Shown here piece by piece: positions 17,490-24,749 of a stretch of DNA of 30,846 bases. The DNA is taken from contig JBBTCH010000025.1 in NCBI GenBank assembly GCA_038043245.1, positions 1 to 30,846 on the forward strand. Reading direction: 5' to 3'. Each line of letters opens with the position of its first letter. Position 1 is the first letter of the stretch. Below the pieces are notes generated by a model. The model worked only from the letters and a program-made list of their open reading frames with translations, had not been told where the DNA came from and ran no database searches. This stretch comes from JACPFV01 sp038043245. Lineage in GTDB: Bacteria > Pseudomonadota > Gammaproteobacteria > Nevskiales > Nevskiaceae. The position numbers were made by a program, and so were the translations under genes.

Positions 17490-18333
17490 GCAACGCAAAC
17501 ACTGGCCGCGCGCCGCTCAGGCCTTTGAGTTCGTGTTCGCCGCGTGATTCGAAGGTCAGACCCGATCCGTCGAGCAGGTCGCGCGTGGTGCCGGAGACCA
17601 GTACCTCACCCTCACCGCCGAGCGCAGCGATGCGCGCCGCCGCATGCACGGCAACACCACGCGGCTTGCCGGCAACCAGTTCGACTTCTCCGGTGTGGAT
17701 GCCGACACGCACGCGGACGCCGAGCTCCGTGACCGACGAGTCCATCAGCGCCGCCGCGTGCACCGCCTTCGCGGGTCCATCGAACAGCGCCAGAAAGCCG
17801 TCGCCGGCGGAGTCGATTTCGCGGCCGCGATGGCGGTCGATGGCCGCGCGGATCTTGGCGTTGTGTTCGCGCAGGAGCTGCTCCCAAGCGTGGTCGCCGA
17901 TGCGTTCGATCAGGGCCGTTGAGCCGACGATATCGCTGAAGAGAATCGTCGCGAGGACTCGCTCGCCGAGCGCTTCGGGCGACAGCCCGTACGCGTGAGC
18001 GCTGGCGAACTCGATCGCGTCATACGCCGTGTCGCCAACTACCCAGGCGTCATGTCCGGGCGGTATCTCGTAGGCCTCGTTGGGTCCGATAACGAGCTCC
18101 GTTCCATCATCCATGCGCACTCCGAGCGAGCCCGAGATCGTGTAGCCGACGTGGCGATGCTGGCAGGAACTCGTGCCGGCGACCGGCTTGACGTCCTTCG
18201 ACCACTTCCAGCCCGGCTGAAACACGAAACGGCCCATGGCCATCTCGTCGAGCGAGACGATGTTGGCCTGACCGGTCGGAAACTTGCGAATCTGGTCAGG
18301 CGTGGTGAAACTTTTGCGTTGCAGGCGCGGCAT
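17482..18333 (-). CDS. Cupin-class III adenylate/guanylate cyclase fusion
   Basis: The 283-residue protein has an N-terminal cupin (about 25-112; CQHRHVGYTISG with H59/H61 and PPGHDAWVVGD) and a C-terminal class III cyclase domain (about 124-283). The cyclase metal aspartates are D134 (FSDIVGST) and D178 (AGDGF), and R234 is in the position of the transition-state arginine. The asparagine usually found before it is H230 (VAVHAAARI) and the usual adenine-selecting lysine is not evident (REIDSAGDG), so nucleotide choice is open. The cupin may sense a ligand and control the cyclase. There is no membrane segment. It is the promoter-proximal or sole gene of its unit. Confidence 0.85.
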   Translation of the reverse strand: MPRLQRKSFTTPDQIRKFPTGQANIVSLDEMAMGRFVFQPGWKWSKDVKPVAGTSSCQHRHVGYTISGSLGVRMDDGTELVIGPNEAYEIPPGHDAWVVGDTAYDAIEFASAHAYGLSPEALGERVLATILFSDIVGSTALIERIGDHAWEQLLREHNAKIRAAIDRHRGREIDSAGDGFLALFDGPAKAVHAAALMDSSVTELGVRVRVGIHTGEVELVAGKPRGVAVHAAARIAALGGEGEVLVSGTTRDLLDGSGLTFESRGEHELKGLSGARPVFALRR

Positions 18334-18353
18334 CGCTCAATTGTGCCTCAAAG

Positions 18354-18399
18354 CCTGTCAGAAGCTTGTCGAGGAGCGGAGGGCGTGTTGAAACACCCC
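18354..18399. repeat. Degenerate family B half-repeat plus small hairpin
   Basis: Bases 18354-18383 contain AGCTTGTCGAGGAGCGGA, close to the arm of the 15417 repeat (GAGCTTGTCGAAGGGCGGA). Next to it GTGTT-GA-AACAC (with flanking GGG/CCC) forms a small hairpin ending at the TAG stop of the thioesterase gene. It may act as the thioesterase 3' end. Confidence 0.4.
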
Positions 18400-19187
18400 T
18401 AACTGAAAATCACCATGCTCTGGCGACTGATGGCGACGGGTTCACCGCCCGGGCCCCATAGCATCACCGACTGACTGGTGTAACCACCGACAGCGGCGAC
18501 CAGATCGGCGTCCACCCGCCAGCCGCTCAACGGCAGATGATCGTGGCGGTCGCTGAAGAATTCCATCATCCAGATCAGCGTGCCGCCCGCCGCCGGTTTT
18601 TTCAGAAACGACATGGCCACGGGCGGAATGAAGTCCGCCAGCGCAAGAACATGACCGTCATTGGCCCTGCCCGTTTCATCGAGCCCAACCTCGACGACGT
18701 TGCGCGGCAGCGTGGCATTGGAATACGGCAGGCCACCCAGCAGCCAGCGTGCCCTGAAGTGCTGGGTGAATACCGGCGTGACGCCGGGGATGTAACGAAA
18801 CTCAATGGGCTTGGCCGATTCGACTGGCTGCTGCGCTGGCAGCCGTAGCACGGACGACTCGCGCGCCGCACCGAACACGCCAATCACCAGCGCCAGCACT
18901 TGATCGCCCGCGATCAGGCGCGCCTGCGCATGCACCGCATTCTTGCCGGTGCGCAGCACCTGCGCCTTTATGGTCAGCGCGCCTTCGGACACCGGCGCGA
19001 GAAAAGTGCACTGCAGCGTGCGCAAAGGCAGCGTCGTGTCGGGCAGCACCTCGCGCATGGCCCTGGCCGCGAACGCGGCCTGCAAACCGCCAAACGCGGT
19101 CCGACCGATCATCCAGTCGGCGGGTATGCGTGCAGCCCATTGGTCGCCGTCGCGCTGCAACGACGAAAGCACTTCGGAAAACAGCAT
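18399..19187 (-). CDS. Acyl-CoA thioesterase (TesB-like double hotdog)
   Basis: The 262-residue protein has two hotdog halves. The N-terminal half (about 15-110) holds MIGRTAFGGLQAAFAARAM and PLRTLQCTFLAPVSEG, and the C-terminal half (about 135-262) has ADFIPPVAMSF with a candidate catalytic aspartate, LIWMMEFF and SGWRVDADLVAAVGGYTSQSVMLWGPGG. It would hydrolyse acyl-CoA to free acid and CoA in the cytoplasm. Its ATG overlaps the stop of the CBS gene (ATGA), so the two are co-translated. Chain-length preference is unknown. Confidence 0.85.
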   Translation of the reverse strand: MLFSEVLSSLQRDGDQWAARIPADWMIGRTAFGGLQAAFAARAMREVLPDTTLPLRTLQCTFLAPVSEGALTIKAQVLRTGKNAVHAQARLIAGDQVLALVIGVFGAARESSVLRLPAQQPVESAKPIEFRYIPGVTPVFTQHFRARWLLGGLPYSNATLPRNVVEVGLDETGRANDGHVLALADFIPPVAMSFLKKPAAGGTLIWMMEFFSDRHDHLPLSGWRVDADLVAAVGGYTSQSVMLWGPGGEPVAISRQSMVIFS

Positions 19188-19588
19188 CAGCTCAAATCGT
19201 CGATCGCGCGCAACACGTCCGAACGGGAAACCTGGCCCACGAGACGGCCCGCCTCCATTACCGGCAGGCGCTTGATCGGCGAGTCGATGAAATGCGTCGC
19301 CGCTTCAAGCAGGCTGGAATCCGGAGTCAGGGTCAGCACATTGGGGTTCATGAAGTCCTTGACCTGACCAGCGTAAGTGCCGTCGTAATTGGCAGTAACC
19401 GCAGCCTTGATGCATTCCTTTTCAGTGAACATGCCGACCAGCTTGCCGGTATCGTCCACCACCGGCGCGCCGGAGTGCCCGCGCTTGACCAGCAGGCGCA
19501 AGGCCGTCATCACTTCCATGGTCGGCGTGAAGGTCATGAGCTTGGTCGTCATGTAATTGCGCACCGGCACTGTGCCCAGGTTCGTCAT
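19187..19588 (-). CDS. Tandem CBS-domain protein
   Basis: With the start ATG 19588 (GGGGGAGA upstream) the protein has 133 residues and consists of two CBS motifs: VRNYMTTKLMTFTPTMEVMT...HSGAPVVDDTGKLVGMFTEK and VKDFMNPNVLTLTPDSSLLE...IKRLPVMEAGRLVGQVSR. The pair forms a Bateman module that binds adenine nucleotides (AMP, ATP, SAM or similar). No enzyme or channel domain is attached, so it must act on a partner. It is translationally coupled to the thioesterase gene, which makes that enzyme a reasonable partner, although this is inference. It diverges from a small lipoprotein gene over 76 bp. Confidence 0.88.
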   Translation of the reverse strand: MTNLGTVPVRNYMTTKLMTFTPTMEVMTALRLLVKRGHSGAPVVDDTGKLVGMFTEKECIKAAVTANYDGTYAGQVKDFMNPNVLTLTPDSSLLEAATHFIDSPIKRLPVMEAGRLVGQVSRSDVLRAIDDLS

Positions 19589-19664
19589 GGCTGTCTCCCC
19601 CAAAATCGTTTTTCTCGCAACGGAGCATACGGCGTAAGATGCCAGCTGCCAAACGGAGACTGCA

Positions 19665-19931
19665 ATGAAATTAAGACATGCGCTGTTGATCGCCCTGCTG
19701 CTGACCGCGTGTAGCAAGGCCACGCCGGAAAACTACGCCAAGATCGAAGCCGGCATGACCCGCGAGGAAGTGTATGCCGTGCTGGGCAAGCCGGATGAAG
19801 TCTCCGGCGGCGGTATCGGCAGCCTGACCACCGAAGCGGAAACCTGGAAAGGCTCGGGACACACGATTCATCTGCGGTTTGTCAGCGGCAAGCTGATTGC
19901 GCGCGACATCGAGACCACTGGAAGTAAATGA
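19665..19931 (+). CDS. Small lipoprotein, SmpA/BamE-like (DUF3862 type)
   Basis: The 88-residue protein has a lipoprotein signal with lipobox LLTAC (C16). The mature part, NYAKIEAGMTREEVYAVLGKPDEVSGGG followed by a WKGSGHTIHLRFVSGKLIARD segment, is the short alpha-beta fold of the SmpA/DUF3862 group. It has the characteristic GMTREEV...LGKP motif. CGGAG precedes the ATG. Such proteins are lipid-anchored in the periplasm; BamE helps assemble outer-membrane proteins, but this protein is a distant relative and its role is unknown. The stop overlaps the next start by 4 bp. Confidence 0.78.
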   Translation: MKLRHALLIALLLTACSKATPENYAKIEAGMTREEVYAVLGKPDEVSGGGIGSLTTEAETWKGSGHTIHLRFVSGKLIARDIETTGSK

Positions 19932-21283
19932 CGCCAGTCCGCGATGCCGTCACTGCGGTACTGATTCACAACGGCGACGTATTCCTGTGCCGGCGTCAGC
20001 CCCATCTGCCGGCCTTTGGCGGCTACTACGCCTTCCCCGGTGGCAAGGTCGACACGACCGATTCCGATCAGCCCACCGGCCAGCCGCTGCTCGACGCGCA
20101 TCCTGCCAAAGCGATGCATGCGCTGGCCCGCGAGCTGATGGAAGAAACCGGCTTTGATCTGCCGCAGGCCTGCGCAAGCGGCGAGGTAAAGTCGGTGGAT
20201 TGCCTCGGCGAGATCACCACGCCGGCATTCGTGCCGACGCGATTTCGCACCTGGTTTTTCAAGATCGTCCTGAACGCGCGGCCGACGCTCCACATGAATT
20301 CCGATGAAGCGATGGACAGCGTCTGGGAACCCGCGCGGGCGCTGTGCCAGCGCTACGACCGCGGCCAACTGCTCGCCGCGCCACCGACGCTGGCAGCGCT
20401 TGATGCGCTGGCGAACGCCCCGGACTGCACGCGCGTTGATCTGGCGCGCATGCGTCATGAATACGAGCCCGACAGCCAGGTGCCATCGGTGGAGCCGCTG
20501 CGCGGGCTGCGCATGCTGATGGTGCGTTCCAATACCTTGCCGCCGGCGCACCACACCAATGCGTTTCTGTTCGGCGATGTGCACAAGGTGCTGGTGGACC
20601 CTTCGCCGTGCAGCCGCGAAGAACTGGAAAAACTCTGCCGCACGCTGCAACCGCTCGGCGTCCATGAAGTGTTTCTGACCCATCACCACCCCGATCACCG
20701 CGAATACGCCGACGAAGTCGCCCGCCATTTCCGCGTACCGCTGGGCATGAGCGCCGACACACGCGCGCGCATCACGCAAAAGTCCGGCGATAAATTCTTC
20801 GGCGATCTCGAAATAAAGATTTACCGCGAAGGTGACGAACTGACCCGCTGGCTCGGCGAAGCGGTGCAGATCATCGAAGTCCCAGGCCACGATGAGGGCC
20901 AGCTGGCGCTGATGCCGGTCTCACGCAGCTGGTGCATCGTCGGCGACCTGATCCAGGGCATCGGCACCGTGGTGATCTCGCCGCCCGAAGGCAACATGCG
21001 CAAGTATTTCGATTCGATGAAGAAAATCATCGCACTCGACCCGCAGGTGGTCATCCCTTCGCACGGCGCGGCACTGGGCACCACCTACCGCATCCGGGAA
21101 GCACTCAAGCATCGCGAAGCCCGCGAAACGCAGATCTTTTCACTGCACAGTGCCGGCCGCGACGAAGACCAGATCCTCGACGAGGTCTACAAGGGCACGC
21201 CGCCGGTGCTGCTGCCGCTGGCGCGCATCAACATCCGCTCACACATGACCAAACTGCGCGAAGAAGGGCGGCTGCCGGCCTAG
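19928..21283 (+). CDS. Nudix-metallo-beta-lactamase (LACTB2-like) fusion hydrolase
   Basis: The 451-residue protein joins two hydrolases. Residues about 1-165 are a Nudix domain: GGYYAFPGGKVD, then an insertion of about 20 residues inside the Nudix box, then ARELMEETGF (R68, E69, E72, E73); NUDT19-type proteins also carry an insertion here. Residues about 195-451 are an MBL-fold domain with THHHPDH (251-257), H321 in VPGHDEG, D340 in IVGD and H379 in PSHG. A LACTB2-like helical tail follows (HREARETQI...KLREEG). Nudix enzymes cleave nucleoside or CoA diphosphates; LACTB2 relatives act as nucleases or hydrolases. It overlaps the preceding lipoprotein gene by 4 bp. The substrate pair is unknown. 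Confidence 0.87.
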   Translation: MTPVRDAVTAVLIHNGDVFLCRRQPHLPAFGGYYAFPGGKVDTTDSDQPTGQPLLDAHPAKAMHALARELMEETGFDLPQACASGEVKSVDCLGEITTPAFVPTRFRTWFFKIVLNARPTLHMNSDEAMDSVWEPARALCQRYDRGQLLAAPPTLAALDALANAPDCTRVDLARMRHEYEPDSQVPSVEPLRGLRMLMVRSNTLPPAHHTNAFLFGDVHKVLVDPSPCSREELEKLCRTLQPLGVHEVFLTHHHPDHREYADEVARHFRVPLGMSADTRARITQKSGDKFFGDLEIKIYREGDELTRWLGEAVQIIEVPGHDEGQLALMPVSRSWCIVGDLIQGIGTVVISPPEGNMRKYFDSMKKIIALDPQVVIPSHGAALGTTYRIREALKHREARETQIFSLHSAGRDEDQILDEVYKGTPPVLLPLARINIRSHMTKLREEGRLPA

Positions 21284-21960
21284 GACTTCAACTCCAGCAT
21301 CAACTGCTGTTTTTTGTCCTTGCGGTGTTCCAGCTTGACCAGCGACCAGTCGCGGTCGGGTGCGATCCAGTAGCGGATCTGCTTGCGGTCGTGGCCGACC
21401 AGCTCGATGCGGATGCAGTCGAAACTTCCCGCGGGCACTTCAAGCGCCTCGCGGCCACGGATGGCGAACGTATAAACGCTGTCGCCGTTCTTTTCGACCA
21501 GAGTGAGTTTCAGGTTGCCGGGTTTTTTCTTGCCGGCATTCTTCATGACCCACAGCCGCACCGCCTGCTGGATCGAGAAATGATCGACGCCGTCGGCCGC
21601 CAGCGCCCGCTCCGGCAGTTCGCCGCCGCTGACACGCCGCTTTTTCCAGTTGAAGTCGAGGCGATAGTCATCTTCGCCGTTGCCACTGAACTCGAAGTGG
21701 CGTGGCCGCACGCGGCCGCCCTCAATGCAGAATTCACTGGTCTCGCTCGGTGAGCCGTAGAACATCTTCACCAGACCGGCAGGCTCGGTCACCGACCGAT
21801 AGCGGTAACAGTTGCTTTTCGCGGTTTTTTCCAAGGTCACCGTACCGTCGCCGAGTGCGTATTCACGCCAGGACACCTCGTAAGTGTCATTGGACAGCGG
21901 CAACTGCGGCTCGGCAGCATTCGCTGCCCACGGCAACAGCAGCAAAAGGAAAAATCTCAT
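21280..21960 (-). CDS. DUF3108 exported protein
   Basis: The 226-residue protein has a signal peptide (MRFFLLLLLPWAANAAEP) and a beta-rich mature part ending in RYWIAPDRDWSLVKLEHRKD, with GSFDCIRIE, all typical of DUF3108, a family of unknown function common next to purN in Gammaproteobacteria. It is probably periplasmic. Its ATG overlaps the purN stop (ATGA), so it is the third gene of purM-purN-DUF3108. The 3' end shares CTAG with the convergent Nudix-MBL gene, so the two stops overlap by 4 bp. Confidence 0.88.
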   Translation of the reverse strand: MRFFLLLLLPWAANAAEPQLPLSNDTYEVSWREYALGDGTVTLEKTAKSNCYRYRSVTEPAGLVKMFYGSPSETSEFCIEGGRVRPRHFEFSGNGEDDYRLDFNWKKRRVSGGELPERALAADGVDHFSIQQAVRLWVMKNAGKKKPGNLKLTLVEKNGDSVYTFAIRGREALEVPAGSFDCIRIELVGHDRKQIRYWIAPDRDWSLVKLEHRKDKKQQLMLELKS

Positions 21961-22607
21961 CGGAATGCGGGCTCCAGGTCATCCAGCGTCAATGCCTGCT
22001 TCAACGGCTGACCATTGAATTGGATGACACCGGCGTTGCAGCACAACGCACCTCGCGCGAGCCATGCCAGCACCTGCGGATAGATCTTCAGTTCAACCTC
22101 GTTCATCACGCGCTCGGCCAAGGCAGCTTCGGTGTCCCCGCTGCGGACCGGGATGCGGCCCTGAATGATCAGCGGCCCGCCATCGAGTTCCGCCGTCACG
22201 AAATGCACGCTGGCGCCGTGATCTTTATCACCTGCCACGAGTGCCGCACGATGCGTATGCAGTCCGCGATGCCGCGGCAGCAGCGAAGGATGGATGTTGA
22301 GCAGGCGCTCTTCGAACTGACGGGTGAACTCCGGAGTCAGCACGCGCATGAAGCCCGCGCAGGCGACCAGGTCAGGGCGATGGACTTCGAGCGCAGCGGC
22401 CAAGGATCGGCAGAACTCTTCACGGTTTTTGCTCTGCGCCCACGGAACTACCTGTGCAACCGCCGCCTTTCCAAGGCCGGCGGCATCGGCACGATCGCTG
22501 ATGACTGCCACCACCCGGCCGTCAATGCGGCGGTCGGCGCAGGCGTCGAGAATGGCCTGAAGGTTGCGGCCCTGCCCCGAAATCAGGACGGCGATCCGCT
22601 TTGTCAT
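21957..22607 (-). CDS. purN: Phosphoribosylglycinamide formyltransferase
   Basis: The 216-residue enzyme transfers a formyl group from 10-formyl-THF to GAR, making FGAR, the third step of purine synthesis. It shows the phosphate loop SGQGRNLQAI (10-19, with Q for the usual N/S), the NIHPSLLP motif with catalytic N104 and H106, GLHTH at 115-119, and DGGP with D142. The ATG at 22607 lies inside a dispersed hairpin repeat, which supplies ATGACA, and no Shine-Dalgarno sequence is visible. Translation may depend on coupling to purM, whose stop is 66 bp upstream. The C-terminus overlaps the DUF3108 start. Confidence 0.95.
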   Translation of the reverse strand: MTKRIAVLISGQGRNLQAILDACADRRIDGRVVAVISDRADAAGLGKAAVAQVVPWAQSKNREEFCRSLAAALEVHRPDLVACAGFMRVLTPEFTRQFEERLLNIHPSLLPRHRGLHTHRAALVAGDKDHGASVHFVTAELDGGPLIIQGRIPVRSGDTEAALAERVMNEVELKIYPQVLAWLARGALCCNAGVIQFNGQPLKQALTLDDLEPAFR

Positions 22608-22672
22608 TCCGAGCGCAGCGAGGAATCTCGCTGTTTGAAAAGATCAGACCCTTCGCTGCGCTCAGGGTGACA
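22602..22672. repeat. Dispersed imperfect-palindrome repeat, family A, copy 2
   Basis: This 71-bp element runs from TGTCATTCCGAGCGCAGCGAGGAATC to its mirrored arm CTTCGCTGCGCTCAGGGTGACA. It is a second member of the family seen at 12209-12274. It begins 1 nt after the purM TAG and fills the whole purM-purN gap, ending inside purN so that the purN start codon is part of the element. Confidence 0.88.
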
Positions 22673-22673
22673 A

Positions 22674-23693
22674 CTAGACAAAGCGGACGTCCTGCGAGCC
22701 TTTGACGATCTCGCCCATGACGAACGGCTTCAGCGCCTTGAGTGACGCCAACGTTTTCTGCACCGACGCGCGCGGGGCGATGATGACAAAACCGACACCG
22801 CAGTTGAAGACGCGCCACATCTCATCCGCCTCGACACCGCCTTTCTGCTGCAGCCAGTCGAAAATCGCCGGGCGCTTCCAGCTCGCCACTTCCACCACCG
22901 CGCCGACGCCCTTTGGGAAGCAACGCGGCAGATTGCCGGGAATGCCGCCGCCGGTGATGTGGGCCATGCCACGGACCGGGATGCCTGCCGCAAGCAACTT
23001 GAGGATGGGTTTGACATAGATCGTGGTCGGCTTCAGCAAGGCGTCGGCCAGCAGGCCGCTGCCGAATTTCTGGCCGAGGTGCGAACCGCTGACTGACAAG
23101 ATCTTGCGGATCAGCGAGTAACCGTTGGAATGCGGCCCCGAAGACGGCAGACCGATCAGCACATCACCGGGCTTGATCTTCGAGCCGTCGATGATTTTTG
23201 ATTTCTCGACCACCGCCACACAAAAACCGGCGAGATCGAAATCGCCGACGGAATACATGCCCGGCATTTCGGCGGTCTCGCCGCCGACCAGCGCGCAGCC
23301 GGCCTGGTGACAGCCTTCGGCGATGCCTTTGATCACCTGCCCTGCCGTTTTATTGTCGAGCTTGCCGGTGGCGTAATAGTCGAGGAAGAACAGCGGCTCG
23401 GCGCCCGACACCAGCACGTCGTTGACGCACATGCCGACCAGATCAATGCCCAGACCCTCGACGCGGCCCGACTCGATACCCAGACGCAGTTTGGTGCCGA
23501 CACCGTCGGTGCCCGAGACCAGAATGGGCTGCTTGTACTTCTTCGGCAGTCCGACCAGCGCGCCAAAGCCGCCGACGCCGGCCAGCACTTCCGGTCGCTG
23601 GGTACGTTTGACCAGCCGGCCGATGTCATCGACCAGTGCATCGCCCGCGTCAATGTCCACGCCTGCGTCGCGGTAAGTCAGCCGTGTCGTCAT
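22674..23693 (-). CDS. purM: Phosphoribosylformylglycinamidine cyclo-ligase (AIR synthetase)
   Basis: Starting at ATG 23693 the protein has 339 residues, close to the family length (about 345). It converts FGAM and ATP to AIR in purine synthesis. TYRDAGVDIDAGDALV opens the protein, SGTDGVGTKLRLG is the ATP/phosphate loop, GGETAEMPGMY and GLPSSGPHSNGYSL are PurM signatures, and HITGGGIPGNLPR is near the C-terminal domain. A TTG 21 bp upstream is possible but less likely. No good Shine-Dalgarno sequence precedes the ATG. It heads purM-purN-DUF3108, diverging from the DUF2066 gene over 45 bp. Confidence 0.96.
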   Translation of the reverse strand: MTTRLTYRDAGVDIDAGDALVDDIGRLVKRTQRPEVLAGVGGFGALVGLPKKYKQPILVSGTDGVGTKLRLGIESGRVEGLGIDLVGMCVNDVLVSGAEPLFFLDYYATGKLDNKTAGQVIKGIAEGCHQAGCALVGGETAEMPGMYSVGDFDLAGFCVAVVEKSKIIDGSKIKPGDVLIGLPSSGPHSNGYSLIRKILSVSGSHLGQKFGSGLLADALLKPTTIYVKPILKLLAAGIPVRGMAHITGGGIPGNLPRCFPKGVGAVVEVASWKRPAIFDWLQQKGGVEADEMWRVFNCGVGFVIIAPRASVQKTLASLKALKPFVMGEIVKGSQDVRFV

Positions 23694-23738
23694 GGTTATT
23701 TTTTTGAGGAACAAATGGGATGCGTGGTAGTTTAACGC

Positions 23739-24749
23739 ATGCGTCGTTTTCTCCTCTTATTTGCGCTGCTATCGGCGCCCTGCGCACATGCGGCGGTGGA
23801 TCTGTTCCAGACGCGGGTACCGGTGGCCGATCAGTCCGAGCCGGCGCGTGCAGTCGCGGTGCGGGACGCCCTCGCCGCCGTGCTGGTGCGCGTCACCGGT
23901 GATGCACGCGTCGCCGAATCATCGGATGCTCGCACGCTGATCCAAAAAGCCGCGACTTATCTGCAGGGCAGCAGCTACGAGCAAAAAAACGAAAGCCTGC
24001 TTCTGCGCACCACCTTCGACGGCCAGGCGCTGGCCGCCGCGCTGCAGGCCGCTGGCCTGCCGATGTGGAGCGCCAACCGACCGACGCATCTGCTGTGGAT
24101 CGGCGTTGATGGCGCCGAGCCGCGGATTCTCGACGCCGGCGACAGCGAGATGCTGGCGCCGCTGCGCGAAGCCGCCGAAGCGCGCGGCATCCCGCTGACT
24201 TTGCCGCGCGGCGATGCCGCGGACCTCGACGCCGTCAAACCTGCGGACGTCTTCGTCGGTGAAGCCGATGGCCTGCTCAAAGCCTCGCGCCGTTACGCGA
24301 CCGACCAGATCGTCACCGTCTGGGCCTCCTCCAGCGGCCCGCGCTGGAGCGCCAACTGGTCGCTGCTCAGCGCCAAGGGCGTGACCCAGCAATGGCAGTC
24401 CGGCGGCGACAGCGCCGAGACCGCGCTCGCCTCAGGGTTGCAGACGCTCGCCGATTTCGAGGCGCGACAGTTCGCCATCCGCGGCACCAGCGCCGCGGTC
24501 GCGCAAACCGCTGTTGAAGTCGAAGGGATCCGGTCTCTGGCGGACTACGCGCTCGTGCTCAACTATCTCAAACAGCTGAATCGCACGAAAAACGTGCAGA
24601 CGTCGTCGGTCCAGGCGACGCGGGTCGTGTTTCAGCTGCGCATCGAAGGCAGCGAAACCGAGCTGGTGCGTGCGCTCGCCGCCGGCAGCGTGCTGCGCGA
24701 AGCCGCAGCGACCGAGCGCGGCGCGCTCGGCTTCAGCCTGGTGCGCTGA
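23739..24749 (+). CDS. DUF2066 exported protein
   Basis: The 336-residue protein has a signal peptide (MRRFLLLFALLSAPCAHA) and a mature domain starting VDLFQTRVPV with AVRDALAAVLVRVTGDARV, characteristic of DUF2066, a periplasmic family of unknown function found beside purM in Gammaproteobacteria. Its stop and the next start overlap as TGATG (24747-24751). The region has strong alanine bias. It is the first gene of DUF2066-permease-hda and probably shares a divergent promoter region with purM. Confidence 0.88.
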   Translation: MRRFLLLFALLSAPCAHAAVDLFQTRVPVADQSEPARAVAVRDALAAVLVRVTGDARVAESSDARTLIQKAATYLQGSSYEQKNESLLLRTTFDGQALAAALQAAGLPMWSANRPTHLLWIGVDGAEPRILDAGDSEMLAPLREAAEARGIPLTLPRGDAADLDAVKPADVFVGEADGLLKASRRYATDQIVTVWASSSGPRWSANWSLLSAKGVTQQWQSGGDSAETALASGLQTLADFEARQFAIRGTSAAVAQTAVEVEGIRSLADYALVLNYLKQLNRTKNVQTSSVQATRVVFQLRIEGSETELVRALAAGSVLREAAATERGALGFSLVR

